A stretch of DNA of 64,000 nt from Bacteroidales bacterium (GCA_028280405.1 JANQLW010000012.1:1-64000), one strand, 5' to 3'. Shown: positions 1 through 8,174, numbered from the stretch's first letter. Notes: generated from the letters alone by a model not told the origin. Program-made: numbers and translations.

Positions 1-112
1 GCATAAACATTTTTGTTTACCCTGTTTTGTTTTTGGCAATAAGTAGAAAAATTGTTTTTTGAAGATTCAGGATGTGCTATTTTTTTAAATTCAGGAAGAA
101 ATAAAAGTGAGT

Positions 113-1267
113 TTAGACTCCGAATGAAGAACTCAGTTTGAATATCGGCAAATACATTGAGATCAGAATGATGGCCACAAATACACCAATAAATACAATC
201 ATTAAGGGTTCAAGAATAGAGCTGATCATACTGCTTTTATGTTCTACTTCCGTTTGGTATTGTTCTTTCAGTATAGAAAAGGTATTGTCCAATTGGTTGA
301 CTTCTTCACCAACTTTTACCAATGAACTCATCCGTTTGTCAAAAATATTTTCCGGCAGCATACTCTCATGAAAGGATTTTCCGTTCATTATTTTTTCTTC
401 TATTCTGCTAATAGCATCATTTAAAGGGTAGAAGGTGATCATGTTTTTAATTAAGCCCAATGCATTGATCAGAGGAAGTTTTGAACTTAATAATAACTCC
501 ATGGATAAACAAAAACGGGATATATGTATCTTTTTTATGATTTCTCCGAACAAAGGGAGCTTCATGAGAAGACTATCCTTCATCTTTTGATAAAAGTCGT
601 ATTTTTTTGCAAATATCCGGAACAGAATGAATGATATTACTAATAAAAATAGAACAACGATGATGGTTGAACTTTGTTCGGAAATCTTAATAATGAATTT
701 TGTTAAAGCCGGAAGTTCTTTATCGAAGCGTTTATAGATTTCGTCAAACATGGGTACAATAAAATTCAGCATGAAAGCAATGGCCAATATTGCTGTGATG
801 ACTACAATGATCGGATACATAAATGCTCCCATAATTTTTCTTTTCTGATCTATTTTCTTTTTGAAATATTCACTGAGATCGGAAAGTACCTGGTTAAGGC
901 GTCCGGTTTCTTCACCAATTTGGATGCTGAAATATTCGTATGCAGAAAATTTCCCGGAATCAATAAAAGCTTTGGAAATAGTGGAACCTTCAACGATGTT
1001 TTTGTATATGGATGAAATGAGTTGTTTGTCTTTTTTATGAGGAAAGTTTTCTTCAATAATTTCAAATGCATTTCGAATGTCAATCCCGGAAGATAAGAGC
1101 ATGCTCAGGTCATTATAAAGCTGTAGCTTTTTTTTATCTGGAAACCTGTTTTTTCCCAGGCTGATATCTTTATTCAATAATTCATTGGCTTTGTCGAAAA
1201 ACGAAGGTGTTTTGTCATTTTTCTTTTTTGTGTTTGTTTTGAATTTTGAGATATCAATATCAGTCAT
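113..1267 (-). CDS. Type II secretion / type IV pilus F-family inner-membrane protein (GspF/PilC-like)
   Basis: A 384-residue polytopic protein of the T2SS_F family, which forms the inner-membrane platform of type II secretion and type IV pilus machines. Two similar T2SSF repeats are visible: residues about 45-170 ending in a membrane segment (MYPIIVVITAILAIAFMLNF), and about 245-375 ending in a second one (EPLMIVFIGVFVAIILISMY). A third membrane segment near 200-215 separates them. The length is close to the family norm of about 400. It is chromosomal and lies outside the integrated element. The operon presumably continues to the left of the window; an ATG-like start on this strand at 8-10 could open the next gene but is too close to the edge to judge. 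Confidence 0.88.
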   Translation of the reverse strand: MTDIDISKFKTNTKKKNDKTPSFFDKANELLNKDISLGKNRFPDKKKLQLYNDLSMLLSSGIDIRNAFEIIEENFPHKKDKQLISSIYKNIVEGSTISKAFIDSGKFSAYEYFSIQIGEETGRLNQVLSDLSEYFKKKIDQKRKIMGAFMYPIIVVITAILAIAFMLNFIVPMFDEIYKRFDKELPALTKFIIKISEQSSTIIVVLFLLVISFILFRIFAKKYDFYQKMKDSLLMKLPLFGEIIKKIHISRFCLSMELLLSSKLPLINALGLIKNMITFYPLNDAISRIEEKIMNGKSFHESMLPENIFDKRMSSLVKVGEEVNQLDNTFSILKEQYQTEVEHKSSMISSILEPLMIVFIGVFVAIILISMYLPIFKLSSSFGV

Positions 1268-1390
1268 TGGATACCGGGCTTTAAGTTAGTGGAGGATAAA
1301 GATAGAAATAAATTTATCTAAGTTAAAAGGACAAAAAGAAAAGCTTACTGCTATGTACTTTTTTATTTATTTGATTATTGTAAGCCCTTG

Positions 1391-1451
1391 CTGCCGCACG
1401 ATTGTATCGTGTGGTAATTATATAGTACCACACGATACAATCGTGCGGTAG
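1391..1451. repeat. Nested palindromic inverted repeat
   Basis: Two 26-nt arms (1391-1416 and 1426-1451) are inverted copies with one mismatch, separated by 9 nt. Each arm is itself palindromic around CACGAT-TGT-ATCGTG, so the element can fold as one long hairpin or as a pair of small ones. It lies in the chromosomal gap 1268-1571, which otherwise holds only AT-rich sequence, a weaker inverted repeat near 1490-1545 and the terminator at 1541-1572. It resembles REP/MITE-type palindromes. Confidence 0.75.
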
Positions 1452-1540
1452 CGGGGAGCTGCAAAAAAGCTTAATGCTTCGCATTTAATCTTTTTTCATT
1501 TATCTCGATTTTTGAGCAAGCTCAAATCTCTATAAATGAA

Positions 1541-1572
1541 AAAAGCTTAACACAAAAGTGTTAAGCTTTTTT
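1541..1572. terminator. Terminator hairpin of the original tRNA-Ser
   Basis: A perfect 13-bp stem (1541-1553 / 1558-1570) with a 4-nt loop is flanked by A-runs on the left and T-runs on the right, so it can work in either direction. It directly follows the displaced tRNA 3' end at 1572-1595 on the minus strand. Before integration it would therefore have been the terminator of the tRNA-Ser transcript. Confidence 0.75.
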
Positions 1573-1595
1573 GCGGAGAAAGAGGGATTCGAACC
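1572..1595 (-). other. Distal att site (displaced tRNA-Ser 3' end)
   Basis: A 24-bp exact copy of 35036-35059. It holds the T-loop 3' half and acceptor 3' strand of tRNA-Ser(UGA) on the minus strand, but no other part of a tRNA. This is the scar expected when an element inserts into a tRNA 3' end and rebuilds it with its own copy. Confidence 0.88.
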
Positions 1596-1643
1596 ATGTT
1601 TGTATCACTCTCTATTCCAAATAAATACTTTTTCTAAAAACGT

Positions 1644-1661
1644 AAGTCCAATAGTTAGTCC
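1644..1661 (+). promoter_or_regulatory. Putative integrase arm-type binding repeats (distal end)
   Basis: The motif AAGTCCAATAG occurs at 1644-1654, followed 12 bp later by a degenerate copy (TAGTCC, 1656-1661). The same motif with the same 12-bp spacing lies at the integrase end (34913-34935). Direct repeats of this kind, near but not in the core site, are typical arm-type sites of tyrosine integrases. The role is inferred. Confidence 0.5.
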
Positions 1662-1747
1662 GTTAAGAATAATTCTACTGCCTTTTGCATAAAGATACTG
1701 AAAATAAAGGGAAAAACGAAGAAAAAAGGTATTTATTAAAACAAAAA

Positions 1748-1769
1748 AAGCCCTGATAATTCAGGGCTT
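1748..1769 (-). terminator. Terminator of the DUF6266 gene
   Basis: A 9-bp perfect stem (AAGCCCTGA / TCAGGGCTT) with a 4-nt loop is followed on the minus strand by a run of about seven T. It lies 21 bp past the stop of the gene at 1790-2434. Confidence 0.75.
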
Positions 1770-1789
1770 AAAGAAAGGCTAAGTGCTGG

Positions 1790-2434
1790 TTAGATTAAGG
1801 TGGTAGATCCAGCATAGGCAGAGTCGGAAATTTGACTTCCATCAGGCGAGGTAAAGAATATCCATCCGTGAACAACATCACCTGCTTCCCAACCATTATC
1901 AATAGCTTCTGTAATACCCCAATCAAGACGTTTCTTAGTGCCGAGAGAGGTATGAAATCGCTCTTTAGTAATGTTGAAGAATAAGCCATAAGCAAGGTCG
2001 TTATATTCAGGATCCGCTGGCACAAAGTTTTGTTCAGTAGTTAATACTAATTCACTTGATGAACTTTCATCCATTTGTGGATTAACTGCAGCTGCTCTTG
2101 GCCCCTGAGCAATAAGAATTTTGGAATGATCGATTGTTTGATCAGGATAGGTCCCGGTGATTGCATTTTTAACGTTGTAAGAAACACATGCATTAAAGGC
2201 ACTTTGTTTAATGGCCTTTAAGGCAAAGCCAATTTTAATAATAGTAATGAATTGCCTTAAGTATTTCACAATAATTGAAAATTTGTTCCTTTGTGTTAAC
2301 TGACCAGGGCTTCTAGGGTTTTGAACATTGGGCTGATATGACCTCATGATATCAATACCAAAGATGGAAGAACCTACAACAGTTCCTACACGGCCAGAGA
2401 ATCCTCCCAGGATTCCTTTTGTAATTTTTCCCAT
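1790..2434 (-). CDS. DUF6266 family protein
   Basis: This 214-residue protein begins MGKITKGILGGFSGRVGTVV, followed by IMRSYQPNVQNPRSPGQLTQ. This Gly-rich start and PRSPGQ signature are characteristic of the Bacteroidota DUF6266 family, whose function is unknown to me. No signal peptide or clear membrane helix is seen. It is the last gene before the distal att site. A small membrane-protein gene lies 76 bp upstream on the same strand and may be cotranscribed. A DUF6266 gene and an amidase in one element hint at phage-derived content, but no virion genes accompany them. Confidence 0.7.
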   Translation of the reverse strand: MGKITKGILGGFSGRVGTVVGSSIFGIDIMRSYQPNVQNPRSPGQLTQRNKFSIIVKYLRQFITIIKIGFALKAIKQSAFNACVSYNVKNAITGTYPDQTIDHSKILIAQGPRAAAVNPQMDESSSSELVLTTEQNFVPADPEYNDLAYGLFFNITKERFHTSLGTKKRLDWGITEAIDNGWEAGDVVHGWIFFTSPDGSQISDSAYAGSTTLI

Positions 2435-2510
2435 GATAATAGATTTTAGTTAATAATAACAGTTAATTGATGTACCGATCAATTGGAAATAACTAGGAGT
2501 TAATTAGGAC

Positions 2511-2741
2511 TTAGTCCGGAGTATGCTTCTTTTTTAAAGATGAAATAGGCTTAAATAGTTTAGGATAACGTGATCTTAAAATATTTAATACTATTGTTGA
2601 AATAACTCCTCCGATAATTGCAATGATTGTACTGAATAACTGGTTGATCAGGCCAGAATCGATGAAGCATATGTGATCTACGGAAATGAATAATCCGTAT
2701 GAGCTTAAGGTACCGGTGAAGAAATCACTAATGCTTTTCAT
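2511..2741 (-). CDS. Small membrane protein, holin-like in size
   Basis: A 76-residue protein with one strong hydrophobic segment (LFSTIIAIIGGVISTIVLNIL, about 35-55), a weakly hydrophobic start and a Lys-rich C-terminus ending KKKHTPD. Size and layout would fit a holin or small phage/element membrane protein, and a peptidoglycan amidase is present elsewhere in the element (19473-20150). There is no sequence motif that proves this. It sits upstream of the DUF6266 gene on the same strand. Confidence 0.5.
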   Translation of the reverse strand: MKSISDFFTGTLSSYGLFISVDHICFIDSGLINQLFSTIIAIIGGVISTIVLNILRSRYPKLFKPISSLKKKHTPD

Positions 2742-3445
2742 AGATTTTTTTGATAAAAGTATGATATAGATTGTGTTAAAACAATTATTTATAGAGCTAA
2801 TTTCTTGAATAATAAAAATTTACACAATCATGCTTTTTGTTGCGTTGTTTTGCTTAGTGGATGAAACAGAATGAAACATTAATAAAAGCTTAAGCATCCT
2901 GCATTGCGGAGCGTGAGATGGAATGCAAGGCTTTTTACGGTTTAAGGTGTGATGGCCTTGTGGGAGGCTAAATAGTAAAAACCCGCAGGGCTTGGCCTTG
3001 CAGGGCGTGAGGGGCAATATCTTTGATTAAGGTTTTATTATTGTCCATTCCTGGATAAAGAATTAGGGAAGTAAGGAGATTCTGCGAGGTAGTGGTGTGT
3101 TTTGGAGGGTGGGAATTGTTGGGAATAGTTGGCACGGAATAGAAATGACTATCTAGGTAGGCTGCAGGTTGTATTTTTTAGCAGAGTGAAGGCTTTATGA
3201 ATTGTTGAGCTATTTTTGGCGTGTGATGGGTTTAGAGGTGGAAAAGCCATAAATAGTGAAAGAATGAAATAAAACGAACTGTGATAAAAAATGAATGTGG
3301 TGTCTTATTGCGGTGGGATGGGAAGTGCGGCAAAGGCTACATTAATGAAGGCTAATTTTATTGGCAAGGGTACAGAGCTGGAAAAATTAGCCGGAATGGT
3401 TGTAGCTTTTGCAAGACATACCCTTATGATTATTAAACGATAAAG

Positions 3446-3501
3446 GCAATTACCAAAAATTTTGGTTGAGGATTAGCATGTGGGATTTTTGGTATTTGCC
3501 G
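3446..3501. repeat. Hairpin-forming inverted repeat
   Basis: The 16-nt arms GGCAATTACCAAAAAT and ATTTTTGGTATTTGCC are inverted copies with two mismatches around a 24-nt loop. There is no T-run typical of a terminator. It lies just after the tiny open frame 3291-3443. Confidence 0.6.
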
Positions 3502-3631
3502 CTACCAGCTAAGAATGACCGTGGGGAGGCCTGTGGGGCTACTTAACATAATTGACTTATAAGGCAGCTTTGGTAGTGGGGAGCCTTGTGGGGCTGTTTT
3601 ATAAGAGATTGTTATGTTAATGCAGCTTTGG

Positions 3632-3785
3632 GTAATTTTTACTGGCGTGTCTTTTTGTTTGAAGGGTAGGGGCAGCGTTTTGTTTTTTTCTTTTACCTTA
3701 AAGATGTATTTATACTAAAAGAAAAAAACAATAGGCTGCTTTTGGGGTGGACAAAAAGCATGACAGTAAAAATTACAGAAGGGTA
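3632..3785. repeat. Large imperfect palindrome (~150 bp)
   Basis: Two arms of about 65 nt mirror each other around an AT-rich centre near 3710. GTAATTTTTACTGGCG pairs with GACAGTAAAAATTAC, CTTTTTGT with ACAAAAAG, GGCAGC with GGCTGC, and TTTTTTTCTTTTA with TAAAAGAAAAAAA. An RNA of this region would form a long rod. It could be a MITE, a folded cassette recombination site or a structured RNA; the sequence alone does not decide. Confidence 0.6.
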
Positions 3786-3883
3786 GGCGTGGGGAGGATG
3801 TAACCGTTTTATCCAGACCTAAGCCTGTTAAGATATGTACAACTAGGGCTTTGGAGCCTTAGACTAATTTTCTCTTAATTTTT

Positions 3884-4008
3884 AGATAACGTGTTTAGCT
3901 AAGTTACGTAGCGTTTTTCGCCACGCTTTCCAGTCCCCCGATATGGAATTTATTAGTGTTAGTTTCGTTATTGGTTGAAATAGCTATGCGACTTAGGTTT
4001 TGTTAGCA
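3884..4008 (-). other. attC-like cassette recombination site A
   Basis: Read on the minus strand, R''-like TGCTAAC (4002-4008) and R'-like GTTATCT (3884-3890) bracket 125 bp. Internal arms CCTAAGTCGCATAGC and GCTACGTAACTTAG are inverted copies. The R'' box extended by three bases is the exact complement of the start of the same cassette (GTTAGCACCA at 4602-4611), as expected for an integron cassette. A sequence related over about 100 bp lies at 5983-6090. Confidence 0.7.
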
Positions 4009-4054
4009 CCAGTTCTTTTCTATTATTTCAATCTATAAATAGATCACAAATGAG

Positions 4055-4531
4055 TTATTGTTTGATTTCTGTCTGACTAAGTTTTCTTAATAATGCTTTT
4101 CTTCTTAAAAGTACAGTTATTAATGACAGAATTAATAATAAAATCAATAAAATGTAATCTGTTTTTAAAAAGTCGTACAGTTTCAACCAAGTATTTTTTA
4201 TAATGTATAAAATCAATAAAACTAATGCAATAATCAATATGCTAATAAAACCGACAAGTTCAGCATATGACTTTGAAACAATTTTTGTTTTTCTTTTAGA
4301 TATATCCTTCATCCAAAAATTAATCAATCCACTAGAGAATGGTTGGAAAATATGTCCAATGAGGTAAGCTAAGAATAATAATTTTAGGAAATTTTTAAAT
4401 AGAAATTCATAATTGTCTCTAAATATTGATATATAAATAATAATACCAATACATCCTGGAATTAACCTACCATACCAGTCAAACCATACATCAGGTATCT
4501 TATCTGTTAATGATTTAATTTCATCTTTCAT
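4055..4531 (-). CDS. Cassette-borne multi-pass membrane protein
   Basis: A 158-residue hydrophobic protein with about four membrane segments (about 25-40, 48-65, 92-112, 124-142), a short acidic/amphipathic N-terminus and a Lys/Arg-rich tail. The N-terminal segment contains IPGCIGIIIY and later AYLIGHIFQPFSSGLI. The membrane protein at the end of the ubiquitin-like operon (27864-28370) has a comparable layout: FPG..., then YYFIGLIISRLGSIII. The two may belong to one family of small defence-linked membrane proteins. The gene is the sole occupant of a cassette bounded by attC-like sites A and B. Function unknown. Confidence 0.65.
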   Translation of the reverse strand: MKDEIKSLTDKIPDVWFDWYGRLIPGCIGIIIYISIFRDNYEFLFKNFLKLLFLAYLIGHIFQPFSSGLINFWMKDISKRKTKIVSKSYAELVGFISILIIALVLLILYIIKNTWLKLYDFLKTDYILLILLLILSLITVLLRRKALLRKLSQTEIKQ

Positions 4532-4604
4532 AAAAATATTTTTAGGTGTTATTTCTAGTTTATTATGTGAAAAAATAGTCTGTAATATGCAGAATTTGTA
4601 TTGG

Positions 4605-4735
4605 TGCTAACGGTCTGAATATGGGGCGTTGGGCACTTTGAAACACCTAACTATCAAACCTCTATATGTTTTAATAAATGTACTCACTTTTAAAATTTGA
4701 ACAAGCTGCCCAATGACCTATATTTTTTGTTGTGT
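4605..4735 (-). other. attC-like cassette recombination site B
   Basis: On the minus strand R'' ACACAAC (4729-4735) and R' GTTAGCA (4605-4611) bracket 131 bp. Internal arms AATATAGGTCATTGGGCA and TGCCCAACGCCCCATATT form an imperfect inverted repeat. The extended R'' (GAACACACAAC) is complementary to the start of its own cassette (GTTGTGTGTC after site C) over nine or ten bases. That defines a cassette holding only the DJ-1/PfpI gene. Confidence 0.75.
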
Positions 4736-4746
4736 GTTCGGCTTTA

Positions 4747-5325
4747 TTATTCACTCCATATTCCGTTTTTAAATAATTGAAACCATTTTCCAATTTCAGC
4801 GTCTGATTTTATCTGTATCTTTCTGAAAATTTCAATTGCAAATTCAATCGGAGCAATTCCATTTGCTGTAATAATATTTTTGTCGGTTTCAGCTAATTTG
4901 TCTTGATAAAATTCTTGTCCAGTATACTCTGGAACTACCGCTTTTAAGTAATTCAAATCGTTACTTGTGTGATTCAATTTATTCAATATTCCTAACTGAC
5001 CTAAGTAAAAAGTTGCTCCACAAATCGCAGCAATTGTTTTCCCGTTTTCAAATAATTTTAACACCAAATTATTAATCGAAGTTATTTCTCTCTTTTCCCA
5101 AACTTCTCCCCCAGGGAGAATTAGAACCTCAATACCTCCAATTTTCAAGTCATTCAGAGATGCCATTGGAATCACTTGTAAACCACCCATTGAGACTACT
5201 TTATTTCCATTTTCGGAGAAATAAACCAATTCAAAACGTTCGCTTTTTGAAATTTCAGGAGTGAGATAAGATATTTCCCAATCAGAATATCCATCAAATA
5301 GAAATACACATATTTTTTTTTTCAT
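4747..5325 (-). CDS. DJ-1/PfpI family protein (cassette gene)
   Basis: A 192-residue protein of the class I glutamine amidotransferase-like DJ-1/PfpI superfamily. The nucleophile elbow is AAICGATFYLG (Cys about 102) and the core strand LILPGGE precedes the usual acidic region. Members act as chaperone-like deglycases, proteases or amidases, so the substrate cannot be assigned. The gene begins about 40 bp after the R' of site C and ends 12 bp before the R'' of site B, the compact arrangement typical of integron cassettes. There is no partner gene. Confidence 0.8.
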   Translation of the reverse strand: MKKKICVFLFDGYSDWEISYLTPEISKSERFELVYFSENGNKVVSMGGLQVIPMASLNDLKIGGIEVLILPGGEVWEKREITSINNLVLKLFENGKTIAAICGATFYLGQLGILNKLNHTSNDLNYLKAVVPEYTGQEFYQDKLAETDKNIITANGIAPIEFAIEIFRKIQIKSDAEIGKWFQLFKNGIWSE

Positions 5326-5367
5326 ATTATCCTCTTTTTATCTTATGTTCGAATCTCTCCAACTGAC

Positions 5368-5459
5368 ACACAACGTTTAGGATTTTATCCTTTGTTTATG
5401 TGTAAAAATAGCTAAAATAGGTAATTTCTAAAAGAATAAAGGATAAAATAAAGTTGGAC
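5368..5459 (-). other. attC-like cassette recombination site C
   Basis: On the minus strand R'' GTCCAAC (5453-5459), which fits RYYYAAC exactly, and R' GTTGTGT (5368-5374) bracket 92 bp. The inner arms TTATTTTATCCTTTATT and ATAAACAAAGGATAAAATCC are inverted copies. The cassette that should precede it has been destroyed: 5460-5679 is AT-rich with no gene, followed by an IS91-like remnant. Confidence 0.68.
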
Positions 5460-5679
5460 TATGGCGCTTGACTATCTATGGGAATTTAATTTTTTTTGTT
5501 TTCATTTAGGGTATCATTTTTTGTATTTTTTTCTATTTATTTTGATATTTTTTTGTATGTGATTATCCGTTTTTAATTTCAACTGTGCTTAAACAGCTTT
5601 GTTTAATGCATACTTTTCCCACTACCCTTTATTGCCGGGTTAAAATATGTAGATATTTCAAAGAACATATTTTCGATAA

Positions 5680-5943
5680 TTAAAAAGGATGCCCCCTTGC
5701 AGGGATTAAGCTAATGATTTTCATTTGTCCTTTTTTACAGTAAGGACATTTGTTTACATCAAAGCCTGTGGTTTTAAGTAATAACTTTTGCCATGTTTGA
5801 GCATCAAGTTTACCAAAACGCTCGGTACCACGCCTCTTAAACACAGCACCTTTTGGTGGTTTGATGCCCTTTCCTGTAAAACGACACCAGTGTTCATCCA
5901 TCTGCTCTCTGGCAGATGTCACCATCTTAATTACAGCATGCAA
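5680..5943 (-). pseudogene. IS91-like transposase, C-terminal remnant
   Basis: Only about 87 codons survive. They end in WQKLLLKTTGFDVNKCPYCK followed by KGQMKII, which resembles the C-terminal tail of IS91-family (Y2, rolling-circle) transposases with its CPxC pair. The catalytic N-terminal parts are missing. A short hairpin (TGCCGA...TCGGCA, about 5957-5980) just to the right could be an element end. It abuts a truncated attC-like sequence at 5983, so insertion or deletion here broke the cassette array. Confidence 0.62.
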
Positions 5944-5982
5944 TGAACTTTATTTTGCCGAATCATTGCTTCTCGGCACACT

Positions 5983-6090
5983 AAGTTGCGTAGCGGTTTT
6001 CGCCGCGCTTTCCAGTCCACCGATGTGGAAGTTTATTTATTTGTGTTTGTTTCGTTATTGGTTGAAGTAGCTATGTGACTTAGGTTTAGC
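5983..6090 (-). other. Truncated attC-like site D
   Basis: Closely related to site A over about 100 bp, including the stretch from the tail-proximal CCTAAGTC box to the GCTACG-AACTTAG box. Its R''-like end reads ACCGCTAAAC, complementary apart from one extra A to the start of its own cassette (GTTAGCGGT at 6947-6955). The R' half is replaced by the IS91-like remnant. Confidence 0.65.
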
Positions 6091-6097
6091 GGTAGTA

Positions 6098-6943
6098 TTA
6101 TTTATACCAACGTGATGTATCAACATCATAATCCTCAACCTCATAATTGACATCAGGAAAATCATCTGATATCTCATATCTAATCTTTGTTTCAAAAGGA
6201 AAGCTTTCTTTAATATCTAGGCCATCTCCTTCTCGTCTATCTTTTCGTGAGCCATATTCAAGTATAACATAAAGATTTCCACTGACAGTAACAATAATCT
6301 CTTCATCATTAATCTCAGAAATATTGTATTCGCTAACTTCACTATCTTTAAGTGAATAATGTGGAGCTAAACTATCTAGATTTTCGAAGTAGGAGGAAAT
6401 TATGGAGTAAACCATATGATCTTCAATATGCCCATCCAAAAAAGATTTAAGCTTTTCTCTATAGATTTCAATAGTTTCAACAAATTTTAAAAATGTATTA
6501 AGTACTTTGGTGCTGTTTTTATCAACATCATCCTTATTAAGGTCAAATATTTCAGGATTTATATGTGTGAATTTACTTAATGTGTTAATTGAATCAATAA
6601 TTGAGCTTATAGTATTATTTAAATTTAAAACATTAAATCCAAGTTTTCTTAGAGTGTCATCACATATTCCTCCTTGGATAGCATATTTAATTTTTTGTCT
6701 TCTTGTTGGTTTATTATTTTGCGTTTCTGGTTTATACCAATTACAATTCAAAATACTTTGTTCTGGCGAAAGTGATTTGAGAAAATGTCTTGATAACTCT
6801 CTTATACTAAAAGCAAAATTATTATATCTAAGTTTATTTGAAGTGTCATAAAGACTTTTTAAAGAAGCTTCAAACAAATCGTTTTCAAATTGAGTAGATA
6901 ATATTGTTCTTATTTTATCAATGTTGTTCATGTGATTTGACAT
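6098..6943 (-). CDS. Cassette gene resembling pPIWI-associated nuclease
   Basis: A 281-residue soluble protein. I choose the ATG at 6943, 6 bp after the R' box GTTAGCG of site E; a longer open frame extends to 7120 but reads through the recombination site. The central part contains FAFSIRELSRHFLKSLSPEQ, a W, then TRRQKIKYAIQGG. To my memory this matches the pattern (RELxRH...LxP...W...TRRQR..YAIQGG) of the predicted pPIWI-associating nuclease domain. The C-terminus is acidic. The gene directly follows the Argonaute/SIR2 operon, but as a separate cassette. Domain identity is from memory and should be tested by profile search. Confidence 0.55.
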   Translation of the reverse strand: MSNHMNNIDKIRTILSTQFENDLFEASLKSLYDTSNKLRYNNFAFSIRELSRHFLKSLSPEQSILNCNWYKPETQNNKPTRRQKIKYAIQGGICDDTLRKLGFNVLNLNNTISSIIDSINTLSKFTHINPEIFDLNKDDVDKNSTKVLNTFLKFVETIEIYREKLKSFLDGHIEDHMVYSIISSYFENLDSLAPHYSLKDSEVSEYNISEINDEEIIVTVSGNLYVILEYGSRKDRREGDGLDIKESFPFETKIRYEISDDFPDVNYEVEDYDVDTSRWYK

Positions 6944-6948
6944 ATTAC

Positions 6949-7077
6949 CGCTAACGGTTTTGTGTATGAAGCGTGGGGCATTTTTTAAAATTTCTCTTTC
7001 TCTGTGGGTAGGGACTTGGAAGCTCTTTTGCAGGTTTTGGTCGTGTGGTGGCATTGTGTGACCTGCAAATGTGCTTA
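6949..7077 (-). other. attC-like cassette recombination site E
   Basis: The minus-strand R' GTTAGCG (6949-6955) is clear. The far end (AAGCACATTT, about 7068-7077) matches only the first part of the expected R'' for the hsd cassette (AAGCACAAC). Inner arms GCACATTTGCAGGT and ACCTGCAAAAGAGC are inverted copies. A sequence alike over about 55 bp lies upstream of hsdR at 15231-15287. Confidence 0.55.
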
Positions 7078-7091
7078 TAAGTATGCGATGG

Positions 7092-8162
7092 CTATAAAAC
7101 TTCCTCATCTTCATTATCATTTGGAAAAAGATTTAGTAATTTTTCAGTTGTTAATTCATTTTCAAAAAACTCCTTTGCTTTTGTTTTCTGAATTTCAATT
7201 TGGTTTTCCTCAACTTTTAATAAATCTATTACTTCCTTTTTAATTGTTGTCAATTTCCTGCCGTCAAATGTAGCAACAAGTAATTTTGAAGTTTCATCTT
7301 GTTTTAAAGCCTGAGAAATCAATCCATTTATATGTTCATCTGAAAAACTATATCCAACACAAATAATCAATTTGGCTCTCAAAGTATGAAATCTGAAAGC
7401 TGAAAAAAGATATAAATAAGGGTCTGCAAATTGAAGTTTGTTTTGTGTTCCAAAAATCAAATCTGGTTTTGATGGTGTTCCATCAATGCAACTAACAACC
7501 TTAGTTTCTTCGTCTCTTTCCCAATCAATTGAACCGTGTAATTTGTATAAATAAATATCAGGTTCTGTATCGGGTGAAACTTCATCAAATCGTTTGTAAT
7601 TCCATAACCGGTTTGTTTCTTCTTCCTCAAAACCCCTTTCAATTGAAAATTCAAACCCTCTTCTATTACAGTTTTCTTCTATGCAACGGTCATAGTTTAA
7701 TGTAAAAACTCTAAGAGGAAAAGTTAGCTCATCTTTTAAACGTTTATAGTTTTTAAAATAATCTGCATTTCTGTAGTCTCTTGGGATAACCCACCTTTGT
7801 AGTTTCTGTTTAATTTCATTTTGGAAATCTTTTATTAATTCAAAATCATCTTTGATGACTTCATTAAATTTAACATTCCATGAACCGATAAACGGGTAAA
7901 GCAAATGGTTTTCTTTTTGTATTAATTCTTCTAAAACAAATAATAATATTTCGATATTGAAATTGTTGGTTTTACCAGATAAACCTGCTGAATATTGAAC
8001 TCCACTTTTTATTAAATAATATAAGTCCTTATACTTTTTCCATTCACTATTATTTATGGAAGTCTCAATTTCATCAACCATTTTTTTCGAAACGGGAATA
8101 CCTGCATCTGCACTGGCACCTGCACCCAATAAAAAAATTATGTCATTATCTCTAAAATTCAT
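7092..8162 (-). CDS. SIR2-like (predicted NADase) effector, last gene of the hsd-pAgo operon
   Basis: A 356-residue protein with an N-terminal SIR2-type NAD-binding fold: FLLGAGASADAGIPVS at about 10-25, FTLNYDRCIEENC at about 153, LYKLHGSIDW with the catalytic-type His at about 208, and ICVGYSFSDEHIN at about 267. In defence systems such domains consume NAD+ to stop phage growth. The start lies 12 bp after the stop of the Argonaute gene, so cotranslation is likely. An inactive pAgo next to a SIR2 protein matches the logic of known short-pAgo and long-B pAgo systems, where the pAgo senses nucleic acid and triggers NAD+ depletion. There is no APAZ domain that I can see. Confidence 0.85.
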   Translation of the reverse strand: MNFRDNDIIFLLGAGASADAGIPVSKKMVDEIETSINNSEWKKYKDLYYLIKSGVQYSAGLSGKTNNFNIEILLFVLEELIQKENHLLYPFIGSWNVKFNEVIKDDFELIKDFQNEIKQKLQRWVIPRDYRNADYFKNYKRLKDELTFPLRVFTLNYDRCIEENCNRRGFEFSIERGFEEEETNRLWNYKRFDEVSPDTEPDIYLYKLHGSIDWERDEETKVVSCIDGTPSKPDLIFGTQNKLQFADPYLYLFSAFRFHTLRAKLIICVGYSFSDEHINGLISQALKQDETSKLLVATFDGRKLTTIKKEVIDLLKVEENQIEIQKTKAKEFFENELTTEKLLNLFPNDNEDEEVL

Positions 8163-8174
8163 AATTAACTCTTT

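Larger units (their letters stand above)
2742..3883. other. Gene-poor, repeat-rich stretch of the island
   Basis: No convincing protein gene lies here. A 50-codon open frame at 3291-3443 (+) starts MNVVSYCGGMGSAAK; I do not recognise it and give it low weight. Base composition is more G-rich than the surroundings. The stretch contains a hairpin (3446-3501), a ~150-bp imperfect palindrome (3632-3785) and direct repeats of the type GTGGGGAGCCTTGTGGGGCT near 3520-3600. TAACATAA and its inverse TTATGTTA sit near 3545 and 3613. It looks like decayed cassette or insertion-element material. Confidence 0.5.

Noticed and set aside
2820-3017. 65-codon open frame on the minus strand
   Set aside because: Pro/Cys/His-rich product without domain features, overlapping repeated G-rich sequence; composition unlike neighbouring genes.
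3291-3443. Relaxase or mobilisation-protein start (MNVVSYCGGMGSAAK)
   Set aside because: Only 50 codons and no HUH or known relaxase motif.
6944-7120. N-terminal extension of the 6098-6943 gene
   Set aside because: It translates the attC-like site E and overlaps the SIR2 gene; the ATG at 6943 sits right after the R' box.
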